IMG/VR virus record: IMGVR_UViG_3300015263_000185
Coordinates: 1-36,217 of that record
Source: a virus
Strand: one strand, 5' to 3'
DNA length: 36,217 nt
This document shows positions 8,329-17,098 of this stretch, in pieces. Numbering within the stretch: position 1 is the stretch's first letter; each line of letters begins with the position of its first letter. The position numbers and the translations under genes were made by a program. The notes under the pieces are model-generated. The model worked only from the letters and a program-made list of their open reading frames with translations. It did not search any database and was not told where the DNA came from.

Positions 8329-11250
8329 TTAACTCGTTATAATCAGATTCAGAGATACCGTGACACGATCCACCGTTACTGTTGGGTTGCTGTTGACGCG
8401 GAACTGAATGATGTTACCAGCAGCAATGACGGCTGAACTCCATCCAGTATTGTCGCCAGAACCCTTCTGCGCAGTTGCCAGTCTTGGAGTCTGCGCACCA
8501 CCACTAATCTTAGTCATGGTTGGGAAGTTGGTGTAGCTCGCAGTGTAGATATCAACGTTGATCGAACCAGAAGTGTTACCAAAAGCTTGCCAGCCACTAA
8601 TGACAGCCGAGTTAGCTACCATTATGTATCCCTTGGATTGTGCAGCTTCGGTAGCACCTGTAGTGATGGTAGTTCCACCACCATCAATGATATAGTTGAG
8701 TACGCGAGGACCGGCAGTACCTTGAATACCCTGTACACCTTGCGAACCAGTAGTTCCCTGTACGCCCTGTACACCAGTAGTTCCCTGAACACCCTGTACG
8801 CCAGTGGTACCCTGAACACCTTGAATACCCTGCGAACCAGTGGTACCCTGAACACCTTGAATACCCTGTACGCCAGTAGTACCCTGAACACCCTGCGAAC
8901 CAGTGGTACCCTGAACACCTTGAATACCCTGCGAACCAGTGGTACCCTGTAGACCCTGTACACCAGTTGTTCCCTGTAGACCCTGAATGCCTTGTGCGCC
9001 AGTGGTTCCTTGAACGCCTTGCACACCAGTTGCACCCTGAATTCCTGTGGTACCCTGTACACCCTGTGCGCCAGTAGTACCTTGTACGCCTTGAACACCC
9101 TGCGTTCCTGTCGCACCTTGAATGCCGGTAGTACCTTGTACGCCTTGTGCGCCTGTTGTACCCTGAATACCCTGCGTACCGGTAGCACCCTGAGTACCAG
9201 TGGTTCCCTGTACACCTTGTGCGCCAGTTGTACCCTGTGTTCCGGTTGCACCTTGAACACCTTGTGTTCCTGTTGCACCCTGTGTGCCAGTGGTACCTTG
9301 TACGCCTTGTGTTCCAGTAGTACCCTGAATACCTTGTGTGCCTGTTGCGCCTTGAGTGCCGGTAGTCCCCTGCACACCTTGCGCACCTGTTGCACCCTGT
9401 ACACCCTGTGTGCCTGTTGCGCCTTGTGTACCAGTCGTTCCCTGCACACCCTGTGCGCCAGTAGCACCCTGTGTACCAGTTGCACCTTGTACGCCTTGTG
9501 TACCGGTTGCGCCTTGCGTACCAGTAGTGCCTTGGACACCTTGTGCGCCTGTCGTTCCCTGAATACCTTGCGTACCGGTTGCACCTTGTGTGCCGGTAGT
9601 ACCCTGTACGCCTTGCGATCCAGTTGCACCCTGTGTTCCAGTGGTGCCTTGAACACCCTGAATACCTTGCGAGCCAGTGGTTCCCTGAATACCCTGCGTA
9701 CCAGTTGCACCTTGTGTACCAGTCGTTCCCTGCAATCCCTGAATACCCTGCGGACCATCTGCACCGGGAGTACCGCCGAGGTTTACATCCCACGATGCGA
9801 ACGTGCCAGTACCAGTGACGCTGGAAACCTGAACAGACATTGCGCCTGTGCCAGTTACATAGGAGATAACCAGACCTTCCAGAGAGTGTGTCGCATCATT
9901 AGCGATAACAACAGTCTGACCAGCCGAATATGCGAGTCCAGTACCAACGGTTAGATTGAGAGGATTACCCGCTGGATAATTTTCAATTGTAATTGAGGTA
10001 ACAGATGTGGTTGCATAGATATCGCCGGGAGAACCGAGAACACCTTGCAATCCCTGAATACCTTGTGCGCCAGTTGATCCCTGTACGCCCTGAGTGCCAG
10101 TTGCACCTTGAGTTCCGGTAGTGCCTTGAACACCTTGCGCACCTGTAGTTCCTTGAACACCTTGTGTACCCGTTGCGCCCTGTGTACCAGTCGTTCCCTG
10201 AATACCCTGCGAACCAGTAGTGCCTTGAACACCTTGTGCGCCAGTTGCACCCTGCGTTCCTGTAGTTCCTTGAACACCTTGTGTTCCGGTAGTTCCCTGA
10301 ACACCTTGAGTGCCAGTAGTTCCTTGAACGCCTTGTGCGCCTGTTGCGCCTTGTGTACCAGTAGTACCCTGTGCGCCTTGCGCTCCGGTAGTTCCCTGTA
10401 CACCTTGCGAACCGGTAGTTCCCTGCGTACCTGTGGTGCCTTGAACACCCTGAGTGCCGGTAGTGCCTTGTACGCCTTGTGTACCAGTCGCACCTTGCGT
10501 TCCAGTAGTTCCTTGTAGACCCTGAATACCTTGTGGTCCGTCCGCGCCGGGAACACCACCAAGGTTTACGTCCCACGATGAAAACGTACCAGTACCAGTA
10601 ATCGTAGTAACTTCAATTACGATTGCGCCAGTACCAGAGTCATACGATGTGATTGTACCTTCCAGAGAATGTGTCGCATCATTTGCAACGATGATTAGCT
10701 GACCAGCCGAGTAAGCAAGTCCAGTTCCAATCGTGATATTAAGAGGATTTGCAGCAGGATAGTTTTCAATCGTAATCGAATTTGAAGAGGTCGTTACGTA
10801 TTGGTCGCCGGGTTGTCCGAGAACACCCTGCAATCCCTGAATACCCTGTGTACCCTGAACGCCGGTTGCGCCTTGCACACCAGTCGTTCCCTGCACACCT
10901 TGCGAGCCAGTCGAACCCTGTACGCCTTGCGCACCCGTAGTACCTTGCGTTCCTGTTGCACCTTGTGTGCCAGTAGTGCCTTGTATGCCATCGGTTCCCT
11001 GTGTACCCGTCGCACCCTGTGTACCAGTTGTTCCCTGAACACCCTGAATACCCTGCGCGGCATACAGTCCATCAAGTCCCTGAACACCCTGCGCACCGGT
11101 TGCACCTTGCGCACCATCCGCGCCAATATAGCCAGAGGAACCCTGAATGCCATCGGCACCCTGCGGTCCCGTTAAGCCTTGCGCTCCCGGTGCGCCAGCC
11201 GATAGCCCTACTCTACCAACTGCATTCTGTTCTGTAACAGTTACTTTCAT
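8329..11250 (-). CDS. Collagen-like tail fibre protein (973 aa)
   Basis: After a short N-terminus ([16 protein letters not shown]) the protein is almost entirely Gly-X-Y: tracts at about residues 18-145, 234-402 and 494-846, separated by two copies of a beta module (about 146-233 and 403-493). The C-terminal domain (847-973; [40 protein letters not shown]) resembles a beta-sandwich head. The start overlaps the upstream stop as ATGA, coupling it to the Ig-like 111-aa gene. Unlike the giant fibre, its tracts contain no GRQG triplet. It is probably a second homotrimeric fibre or a whisker-like appendage. Receptor unknown. Confidence 0.88.
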   Translation of the reverse strand: MKVTVTEQNAVGRVGLSAGAPGAQGLTGPQGADGIQGSSGYIGADGAQGATGAQGVQGLDGLYAAQGIQGVQGTTGTQGATGTQGTDGIQGTTGTQGATGTQGTTGAQGVQGSTGSQGVQGTTGVQGATGVQGTQGIQGLQGVLGQPGDQYVTTSSNSITIENYPAANPLNITIGTGLAYSAGQLIIVANDATHSLEGTITSYDSGTGAIVIEVTTITGTGTFSSWDVNLGGVPGADGPQGIQGLQGTTGTQGATGTQGVQGTTGTQGVQGTTGTQGTTGSQGVQGTTGAQGAQGTTGTQGATGAQGVQGTTGTQGVQGTTGTQGVQGTTGTQGATGAQGVQGTTGSQGIQGTTGTQGATGTQGVQGTTGAQGVQGTTGTQGATGTQGVQGSTGAQGIQGLQGVLGSPGDIYATTSVTSITIENYPAGNPLNLTVGTGLAYSAGQTVVIANDATHSLEGLVISYVTGTGAMSVQVSSVTGTGTFASWDVNLGGTPGADGPQGIQGLQGTTGTQGATGTQGIQGTTGSQGIQGVQGTTGTQGATGSQGVQGTTGTQGATGTQGIQGTTGAQGVQGTTGTQGATGTQGVQGATGTQGATGAQGVQGTTGTQGATGTQGVQGATGAQGVQGTTGTQGATGTQGIQGTTGTQGVQGTTGTQGATGTQGVQGATGTQGTTGAQGVQGTTGTQGATGTQGIQGTTGAQGVQGTTGIQGATGTQGVQGVQGTTGAQGVQGTTGIQGATGVQGVQGTTGAQGIQGLQGTTGVQGLQGTTGSQGIQGVQGTTGSQGVQGTTGVQGIQGVQGTTGSQGIQGVQGTTGVQGVQGTTGVQGVQGTTGSQGVQGIQGTAGPRVLNYIIDGGGTTITTGATEAAQSKGYIMVANSAVISGWQAFGNTSGSINVDIYTASYTNFPTMTKISGGAQTPRLATAQKGSGDNTGWSSAVIAAGNIIQFRVNSNPTVTVDRVTVSLNLIITS
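8713..9769 (-). repeat. Longest collagen-like tract of the 973-aa fibre
   Basis: About 352 residues of Gly-X-Y ([17 protein letters not shown]), with more Val and Ile in the X position toward the C-terminus ([10 protein letters not shown]). Two shorter tracts lie at 10045-10550 and 10816-11199. Confidence 0.92.
9770..10044 (-). repeat. Beta module copy 2 in the 973-aa fibre
   Basis: Carries [38 protein letters not shown] and SWDVNLGG. It is nearly the same as the copy at 10551-10815 and more distantly like the giant-fibre copy at 5842-6085. Confidence 0.88.
10551..10815 (-). repeat. Beta module copy 1 in the 973-aa fibre
   Basis: Carries [38 protein letters not shown] and SWDVNLGG. Flanked on both sides by Gly-X-Y, entering via GQPGD and leaving via GADGPQG. 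Confidence 0.88.
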
Positions 11251-11582
11251 TGACTGACCTGTGGCGTAATGGTAATGATGCCTTCAAGAACGCGAATGGT
11301 GCGATCATCATCCGTGGTCATCTTAAGATCATACAAATAGCGTCCAGCACGAATGTTGGCTGTATTAGCAGCATCCAGTCCTAGTGTAACGTTGCCATTC
11401 GCAGCATCAGCCACAGTAACAGTCAGATTAGCTGTTGCGTTGGAAGAGTAATAAGACTTACGAATCTGGCAGACAAAGGAATAACCGGTAACGTCAATCG
11501 GCGTGGCGTCATCGTTGGTCAAGTCCACGCTACTTGAAAACGTGGTTCCCTGATCCATTGTAAGTTCTACGTATAGTGCCAT
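11247..11582 (-). CDS. Ig-like/BppU-type small tail protein (111 aa)
   Basis: Pattern [20 protein letters not shown], then [39 protein letters not shown] and LEGIITITP. This matches a widespread small phage protein with an immunoglobulin-like beta-sandwich related to the N-terminal domain of BppU-type baseplate proteins. In other phages such proteins sit directly before fibre genes and are thought to be appendage adaptors. Here it sits just upstream of, and overlaps by ATGA, the 973-aa collagen-like fibre. A GGAAGA site precedes the ATG. A 28-nt gap separates it from the sulfotransferase gene. The link role is an inference. Confidence 0.78.
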   Translation of the reverse strand: MALYVELTMDQGTTFSSSVDLTNDDATPIDVTGYSFVCQIRKSYYSSNATANLTVTVADAANGNVTLGLDAANTANIRAGRYLYDLKMTTDDDRTIRVLEGIITITPQVSQ

Positions 11583-11610
11583 GGCGGTCTTCCGGTGATT
11601 TATTGATTAT

Positions 11611-12315
11611 TTAGGAGAAAGTTATGCCCTTGCTGGCGAGGAAAGTATAGTCTTCCTGACAGTATGCCCGAATCTCCGACTCCTCGCTTGGCGATAGGCT
11701 GTCGAGTTGCGGATCAAGCGTCACGCCATTCAACTGTGGAATGGTCACTGTACTGATATCCACATCGAACTCAGCCAATAACGTCGCCATTTCAGTATTA
11801 AAGTTATGGTAATTAAGTGGTATTACTCCATCAGTCAGCCACGGCTTGTGTGTCTTCGCGAACACGCCCCTCTCAAAGAAGTAGCGGAATTTTCGGAAAA
11901 CCTCAATAAGCGGAATCTCATCGTGTAGCTGCTTCATTTCTGGCGTCCAGTCCTCATAGGCTAGACGAGAGGTACACTTGATCCTTACGTCATTACCCCA
12001 AAACGCATGAAAGAAGCGAGCGTGTAGGCGACCACGGCGAAGGTGATTGACGCACGAAATCACTCTGTCAAAAGGATCACGATAGAACGCAAAGACCTTG
12101 AACGTGGACAAATTCTGAGCGTTTACTCCCTTTCCACGAAACATGGGATGGTCATCACCAGCTTGAGCAAACTTGGTCACATCATTCATCGTGAAGTGAT
12201 TGATGTTACGAACGTCAGCCGAAACTCCCGCCTGACGAAAAACCTCGTAGCGAGTATGAGTTCCTGTGCGCGGAACATCAAGTACAATTATTCTTTTAGG
12301 TATGGATACGATCAT
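11611..12315 (-). CDS. Sulfotransferase-family protein (PAPS-type P-loop)
   Basis: This 234-aa protein has the layout of cytosolic/Sulfotransfer_2-type sulfotransferases. RIIVLDVPRTGTHTR (residues 8-22) fits the 5'-phosphosulfate-binding loop, usually 'hiPKTGtts'. NHFT (39-42) sits where these enzymes often have a histidine segment. FAFYRDPFDRVIS (75-87) fits the 3'-phosphate-binding motif 'FvRdPydRlvS'. KTHKPWL (154-160) and the C-terminal YCQEDYTFLASKG also fit family habit. Known members transfer sulfate from PAPS to sugars, proteins or small molecules. The start is ATG overlapping the upstream TGA (ATGA), so it is translationally coupled to the 111-aa gene and the glycine-rich adhesin. 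Substrate unknown; the P-loop Lys is replaced by Arg, so activity needs testing. Confidence 0.78.
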   Translation of the reverse strand: MIVSIPKRIIVLDVPRTGTHTRYEVFRQAGVSADVRNINHFTMNDVTKFAQAGDDHPMFRGKGVNAQNLSTFKVFAFYRDPFDRVISCVNHLRRGRLHARFFHAFWGNDVRIKCTSRLAYEDWTPEMKQLHDEIPLIEVFRKFRYFFERGVFAKTHKPWLTDGVIPLNYHNFNTEMATLLAEFDVDISTVTIPQLNGVTLDPQLDSLSPSEESEIRAYCQEDYTFLASKGITFS

Positions 12316-12647
12316 GACACATTAAACCTATAAAGCTTTTTATTCCTACCTACCAGTGCCTTAGTATTTTCATCCTGACTGTCGAGAAGCGTGTTATCGT
12401 GCTGATCAATCCAACCAATCACAACCCCCTCATCAACCTCGTCAAATGGAATGAAGTTTCCCGGCGTCGGTGCTGGCAGAATCAATTCGTGTACCGATGA
12501 TTGAACTGGTGTTCTTGGAAGATTCATGTCTATGTCGCGAGTCACGATCATATAGACGATCTTATCCCACACCTTGTCCTGCAACGAAGGATCAAAATGC
12601 CATGTGGACTTGTCAAACAAGACATTTACGTGATGTATTAGAATCAT
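12312..12647 (-). CDS. Small phage protein (111 aa), possible fibre-assembly or adaptor protein
   Basis: The start is taken as ATG at 12647 (MILIHHVNVLFDKS), because it overlaps the upstream TGA as ATGA and has GGAAG upstream. A longer reading from 12665 would begin with TTG and is less likely. The C-terminal half has FIPFDEVDEGVVIGWIDQ, similar to a 'F.pf..lte..VigWv' motif in small proteins found beside phage tail genes. No catalytic motif or membrane segment is seen. It sits between the glycine-rich adhesin and the sulfotransferase, coupled to both. A role in adhesin folding or as partner of the enzyme is only positional inference. Confidence 0.72.
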   Translation of the reverse strand: MILIHHVNVLFDKSTWHFDPSLQDKVWDKIVYMIVTRDIDMNLPRTPVQSSVHELILPAPTPGNFIPFDEVDEGVVIGWIDQHDNTLLDSQDENTKALVGRNKKLYRFNVS

Positions 12648-13984
12648 TTTGTGTCTTCCGTCCAAACTAAAGCATACGCATAAACATTACAATACACATT
12701 CGCCACCGTGACGTTATCGCTTCTTCTGCGAAATGCCAGATATCCTTTCATGTAAGAAGTTGTGGTACCATTACCGAATTGGTCTGCGTAAAGCAACCAT
12801 TTTGGATTTGTGCTGGCTTGTATCCATGTATTTGCAGATGAACTACCAGCCGTCATAGTAGTTCCAAATTTAATTACAGGATTCCATAGAACGTCAAAGT
12901 CATCAGTTAGGGTTGAATAGGCAATAGTTTTAAATCTTTCCATCCAACGTTGCACATCATTGCTAGGGCTTCCATCGGTCAAACCCGCGTAGAATATGCC
13001 GTTTGCAGCGATGTTTATGCTAGAATATGCTGTTGCACTCCCGCCTGCGCTGTTTTCGGCACTACCATAGAACAAGAATGCGTTGTAATCATAAATGCCA
13101 TTTGGCACGTTGTTGGCATAATAGCCTATTGCATCCGCACCCTTAAAATCACTAATCTTTAACGTACCACTGGTAGGAATCTTTCCACTGTCACCAACAG
13201 CACTTGGTGGAACATAGGAGCCACCTGACAAGAATGAACGAAGTGTTACTCCACTTGTCCTTTTACCATACCAAGTGAATACAACCTTACCTTGTGCGCC
13301 AGCACCACCAACGACACCACTGGAATATCCCGGTGCGCCGCCGCCCCCCGGTGCGGTACCAGCCGCGCCGCTGGATGAACCACCAGCACCACCATTTGCA
13401 CCAGTTCCACCTGTGGTTGTTGTTCCATTAGCTCCCGCTTGACCAGTACAATTTGGCACCAATACGGCACTACCACCATCCGAATCTATAGTAGTAATAT
13501 TTTGATCTGGTGCGCCGCCGAGTGAATAAAATCCACCGGTTGATGGAGCAACGTTATATCCCGGTTTACCACCGTATGCATATAGTGTGCCTACAAAAGT
13601 ATCATCTAAACCGGGAACACCATTAGCGTGACTAAATCCACCCGTCGAACCTATACCACCAGAACCAGTGACAGCCGCACCACCCGCTCCACCATTACCA
13701 ACGCGATATCCCATGGTGGTGACACCACCTTCTACTGGAACAATATATGATACGTAGCCACCGCCACCACCACCGTATTGTGAGCCAATGGAATTGTACC
13801 CGCGACCACCGCCACCACCACCCCAAAGCTCAATCTTACACCAAGCAGCAGTGGATGGTGCAGTAACCGAGCCATTGGCAACTGTCGTGAAAGTATCAGT
13901 TCTTACGATAGATGAAGAATCATAAGTGTACGCATTGATAACATCAGTAAGCTTGATTGGATATGAATTAGCCACGCGAGGCAT
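12644..13984 (-). CDS. Glycine-rich tail-fibre adhesin (446 aa)
   Basis: Residues about 54-245 contain dense Gly clusters (LWGGGGGGRGY, YGGGGGGYVS, GGAGG, APGGGGAPGY), a pattern seen in Gly-rich phage receptor-binding proteins and in gp38-type adhesins of T2-like phages, where poly-Gly helices display variable loops. A short N-terminal segment (ANSYPIKLTDVINAYTYDSS) probably docks to a fibre, and GTLKISDFKGA (about 270) is a motif common in phage glycine-rich fibre proteins. The C-terminal 170 residues are a beta-rich domain ending YALVWTEDTK. GAGGGG lies before the ATG, which follows the S74 fibre gene directly. Probably the receptor-recognising tip for that fibre (inference). Confidence 0.82.
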   Translation of the reverse strand: MPRVANSYPIKLTDVINAYTYDSSSIVRTDTFTTVANGSVTAPSTAAWCKIELWGGGGGGRGYNSIGSQYGGGGGGYVSYIVPVEGGVTTMGYRVGNGGAGGAAVTGSGGIGSTGGFSHANGVPGLDDTFVGTLYAYGGKPGYNVAPSTGGFYSLGGAPDQNITTIDSDGGSAVLVPNCTGQAGANGTTTTGGTGANGGAGGSSSGAAGTAPGGGGAPGYSSGVVGGAGAQGKVVFTWYGKRTSGVTLRSFLSGGSYVPPSAVGDSGKIPTSGTLKISDFKGADAIGYYANNVPNGIYDYNAFLFYGSAENSAGGSATAYSSINIAANGIFYAGLTDGSPSNDVQRWMERFKTIAYSTLTDDFDVLWNPVIKFGTTMTAGSSSANTWIQASTNPKWLLYADQFGNGTTTSYMKGYLAFRRRSDNVTVANVYCNVYAYALVWTEDTK

Positions 13985-13985
13985 A

Positions 13986-14288
13986 TTAATTCCCCTCTAG
14001 CTTCTTGACTCTTTCGTTCAATTCCTTGATTGCTTCGATGAGTACCGGAACCAGACGATCATAAGTGATTCGTAGATATCCTCTGTCATCCGTGTAGATA
14101 GCCTCTGGAAGAACATTTTGAACTTCTTGTGCGAGCAATCCAATCTCCAAGCGGTCAGGACGTTCACGATCAATGATACCAATATCCTTTGCGTGTTCAT
14201 TCCACCTGTAGTAGACGCCACTCATGGTGCATAGCTTGAAGGTTGCTTCTTCAACCGTACCCTCAACACTCTTGAGTCGAGCGTCCGA
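13986..14288 (-). other. S74 intramolecular chaperone autoprocessing domain
   Basis: Codons for residues 866-965. The predicted cleavage is just before Ser866 in TSDARLK, giving an approximately 865-residue mature fibre and a released chaperone of about 100 residues. Conserved GLLAQEVQ and the helical end [12 protein letters not shown] are present. Confidence 0.9.
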
Positions 14289-16883
14289 AGTTGCGGAGAA
14301 GTCCGTCGCACTCAGAGTACCAGAACTGTAAATCAGAATAGAGGTACAGCAACGTGGCGTCTGGTTGGAACCGGTGGTTGCAACCATGACTGGATAGTAC
14401 GAACCGCTGGAATATGCCGAAGCAAGAATAGCGGTAGACGGACCAGTGATACCCTGAATACCCTGTACACCGGTTGCACCTTGCGCACCAGTCGAACCGG
14501 TTGTACCAGTTGTACCCTGCGCACCGGTTGTACCCTGTGAACCAGTCGTACCAGTTGCACCCTGTGTACCGGTTGCACCTTGAATACCTGTTGCGCCAGT
14601 CGTACCTTGCGCACCAGTCGTACCTTGTGCGCCTGTTGCACCCTGCCGACCCTGAATACCTTGCACACCCTGCGCACCGGTTGCACCCTGCGCACCGTCA
14701 ACACCAATCGTGCCAGCAGTACCTTGCACACCTTGTGTACCCGTTGCGCCTTGCGAACCGGTTGTTCCTTGGCGACCCTGAATACCTTGAGTACCCTGTG
14801 CGCCTGTTGCGCCTTGCGTACCCGTAGTACCCGTAGTACCTTGAGTGCCGGTTGCACCCTGCGTACCCGTTGCACCTTGTGTACCAGTGGTACCTTGCAA
14901 ACCCTGAATACCTTGCGCACCGTCAGAACCAATATAACCCGCAGTACCCTGTACACCCTGAACACCAGTTGTGCCTTGTGCGCCAGTGGTTCCTTGTGGT
15001 CCCAACAGTTCAGGATTCGAAGAGTTTGCAGTGAAAGTAATGTTAGCATTACCCGCCGCACCACCCGCGCCTGCCGACACAGCAACGTTAATGGATGCTG
15101 AGTTAACAAAGTTCAACTGAACCTGTGAAATCGTAGCCGTACCATTTGCCGAAACGCGCACTGTGTTAGCAGCGCCGTTGGCTTTAGCGTATGCAGCTAC
15201 CGCGTTATCGTTTGCACCCTTAGTGAGAGTCAGAGTTGCAACGTTGCCGGAATCCGTAGCATAAGCCGTCTTAACATTTGCCAAGCTGAGAATGGTATTA
15301 CCAGTTGGATCAGCCAGATTGTTAGCACTTAGTTTCCATGCCCACGCAGCAGAATCAAACAGGATTTGTGCATTACCATTAGCACCACCCTGATTTACAC
15401 CAAACCAACCATCACCCTTTCCGCTGGAAGCGGCACGAAGACGATAAGAAACTTCGTTAGATTCAGCGGGAGCCGAAAGAGAACCACTTACTGTCAGGTC
15501 AGTGACCAACAGATTTGTGATGTTAGCCGTCGCCGCATTCATACGAGTGGCGAAGTTACCCACATCAATCTGCGCATTCGCTATTGCAGCATTTGCAATA
15601 TTTGCATTGGCAATGTTAGCTACAGCACCAGCCGCACGAACATTCAACGTAGCGACATTTGCAGTTGTTACGTTGATCAGGGCGGCATTCAGGCGAGTAG
15701 TAACATTACCAGTGAGAATGTTAATGTCACTTAGTTCAAGCGTTCCGATGTTAGCTGTTGTTGCGTTGAGGCGCGTCTTGACGTTCGCCACATAAACTTC
15801 TGCGTTAGCTGAGTAAACATTCGCAATGTTACCCACAGCAATGTTGGCTGTGGATGACACATTCAGTGTAGCTGCGTTAGCCTGACCGGTCACGCGCAGA
15901 ACGCCACTCTGAACGTTGGCTGCGGCTACGTTGCTTACAGTCAGATTAGCAACAACGGCTTGCGCACCCGAAGCATTGACATTCAGTGTTGCAACGTTGG
16001 CTGTGGTAATGTTAGCAAGAACCGCATTAGCGCGAGTGGTAACATTCAATATGCCAGCGGCAGCATTGGTAGTCACACTGTTAGCAATGGATACGTTGGC
16101 AAAGTTGGCTACGCCACCCGTTGCGGCTACATTCAAGCTACCGACATTTGCGGTGACGATGTTAGCCAGTACAGCATTGGCGCGAGTGGTAACATTCAAC
16201 ATCACTGTCTGAACGTTCTGAGCGGCTGCGTTGTAGATGGTCGCGTTAGCAACCGTAGCAATTGCGCCGACAGCATTGACATTCAATGTAGCTACATTTG
16301 CGACAACGATGTTGCCAGTTGCAATGTTAGCCAATTCCGAAACCACCAGATTTCCAGTGGTGCTGTTCTGCGTGACAACCAGATTAGAGGTTACATTGAC
16401 CGCATAATTGGTATTAGAGTTGCCCACAGTCAGGACATTAGCTACATTCAGCAACAGATCATTGTTGGAATATACGCCAGTCGTTTCAATGAAACCGTTG
16501 GCGTTTATGTTTGCGGCTGAGATAAAGACATTATTGCGGAAATAGACCGTGCTGGTATTGCCGTTGGCATGGAAACTTCCAGTCCTTTCGCGGAACTGAA
16601 TGTCAGGAGAGTCAGAATAGAAGAATGATCCACCACCGTCCTGCTGGATGTTCTTGACTTGCAACTGTCCAGCAATCTTGGCATTAGCAGTAACGTCGAG
16701 CGAGGTTCCACTTGTGCAAGCCAAAAGAAGCGGACCAACGTTAATACGAACGTTTCCGGTAGGCTTAATGAAGTTGCCGCGAGCAATCTCATTGAGGTCA
16801 TCTTTAGCTAGGTTGGTCTGTATTACCCACTCACCAAACGTGTTGGTGGTTTGAACCGCACCAATATTAACTGTGTCTGTCAT
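13986..16883 (-). CDS. Tail fibre with collagen-like tract and C-terminal S74 chaperone domain (965 aa)
   Basis: The N-terminal 120 residues form an attachment region. Residues 179-441 are built of 50-residue repeats rich in ANV/LNV. A short globular segment (about 485-625) contains GWFGVNQGG and [10 protein letters not shown] Gly-X-Y tract spans about 626-811, and the C-terminal 100 residues are the peptidase S74 intramolecular chaperone: SDARLK at 866-871, then [15 protein letters not shown] and [19 protein letters not shown], a terminal coiled coil. In this family the chaperone trimerises the fibre and then cuts itself off at the Ser of SDxR. It would be a homotrimeric side fibre. The Gly-rich adhesin gene follows at once. 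Confidence 0.93.
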   Translation of the reverse strand: MTDTVNIGAVQTTNTFGEWVIQTNLAKDDLNEIARGNFIKPTGNVRINVGPLLLACTSGTSLDVTANAKIAGQLQVKNIQQDGGGSFFYSDSPDIQFRERTGSFHANGNTSTVYFRNNVFISAANINANGFIETTGVYSNNDLLLNVANVLTVGNSNTNYAVNVTSNLVVTQNSTTGNLVVSELANIATGNIVVANVATLNVNAVGAIATVANATIYNAAAQNVQTVMLNVTTRANAVLANIVTANVGSLNVAATGGVANFANVSIANSVTTNAAAGILNVTTRANAVLANITTANVATLNVNASGAQAVVANLTVSNVAAANVQSGVLRVTGQANAATLNVSSTANIAVGNIANVYSANAEVYVANVKTRLNATTANIGTLELSDINILTGNVTTRLNAALINVTTANVATLNVRAAGAVANIANANIANAAIANAQIDVGNFATRMNAATANITNLLVTDLTVSGSLSAPAESNEVSYRLRAASSGKGDGWFGVNQGGANGNAQILFDSAAWAWKLSANNLADPTGNTILSLANVKTAYATDSGNVATLTLTKGANDNAVAAYAKANGAANTVRVSANGTATISQVQLNFVNSASINVAVSAGAGGAAGNANITFTANSSNPELLGPQGTTGAQGTTGVQGVQGTAGYIGSDGAQGIQGLQGTTGTQGATGTQGATGTQGTTGTTGTQGATGAQGTQGIQGRQGTTGSQGATGTQGVQGTAGTIGVDGAQGATGAQGVQGIQGRQGATGAQGTTGAQGTTGATGIQGATGTQGATGTTGSQGTTGAQGTTGTTGSTGAQGATGVQGIQGITGPSTAILASAYSSGSYYPVMVATTGSNQTPRCCTSILIYSSGTLSATDFSATSDARLKSVEGTVEEATFKLCTMSGVYYRWNEHAKDIGIIDRERPDRLEIGLLAQEVQNVLPEAIYTDDRGYLRITYDRLVPVLIEAIKELNERVKKLEGN
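14448..15008 (-). repeat. Collagen-like tract of the S74 fibre
   Basis: About 186 residues of Gly-X-Y, opening [11 protein letters not shown]. Period slips to hexamers ([19 protein letters not shown]). It contains two GRQG triplets, as in the giant fibre. Confidence 0.9.
15900..16349 (-). repeat. Three contiguous 150-bp (50-residue) tandem repeats in the S74 fibre
   Basis: Units cover residues 179-228, 229-278 and 279-328, with a fourth, separated unit at 392-441 (15561-15710). Units two and three both open [14 protein letters not shown]. All contain TANV or VANV followed by xxLNV at the same register. They predict a regular elongated beta structure. Confidence 0.85.
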
Positions 16884-16886
16884 TGG

Positions 16887-17096
16887 TTATTTACTCTGTA
16901 GTAGTTGGGCAATCATTGCCTTTATCTCAGCAACATCACTCTTGATGTTATTTATTTCTTCCTGCTGCTGTTTTTCCCGTTGAATCCTAGCCAGCTTGCG
17001 TTCATGTTCAGCAATAACACTGCGATCCGTGTTGAGAATGGCAAAATTACGGGTATCCCGCACAAACCTATTGTTATCTTTAACTTGAACTTTCAT
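16887..17096 (-). CDS. Small coiled-coil structural protein (69 aa) conserved in T4-like phages
   Basis: It begins MKVQVKDNNRFVRDTRNFAI, continues LNTDRSVIAEHERK, and ends in a heptad-like helix (EEINNIKSDVAEIKAMIAQLLQSK). I recognise the 'MKVQVKDN..LVRD....AI.NTD' opening from small proteins encoded between baseplate and fibre genes of cyanophages and related T4-like phages; their exact role is not known. The helical tail could trimerise and join fibres to the baseplate rim. The start is 2 nt from the upstream stop, with GGATGGA upstream. No membrane segment is present. Confidence 0.82.
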   Translation of the reverse strand: MKVQVKDNNRFVRDTRNFAILNTDRSVIAEHERKLARIQREKQQQEEINNIKSDVAEIKAMIAQLLQSK

Positions 17097-17098
17097 TT

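Noticed and set aside
8622-9954. Long open frames on both strands (for example 320 aa plus and 380 aa minus) within the collagen tracts
   Set aside because: They come from the short-period Gly-X-Y coding repeat, which lacks stops in other frames. Their products are low-complexity (TLNTLRT- or RVFRVFK-type) and each overlaps the clear fibre frame.
11597-11604. AATAAATC in the 28-nt gap before the Ig-like gene as a late promoter
   Set aside because: Only six of eight bases match the T4 late box, in a short AT-rich gap; too weak to call.
12644-12665. Longer start for the 111-aa gene at 12665
   Set aside because: It would use TTG and a 22-nt overlap, while ATG at 12647 has an ATGA overlap and a better ribosome binding site.
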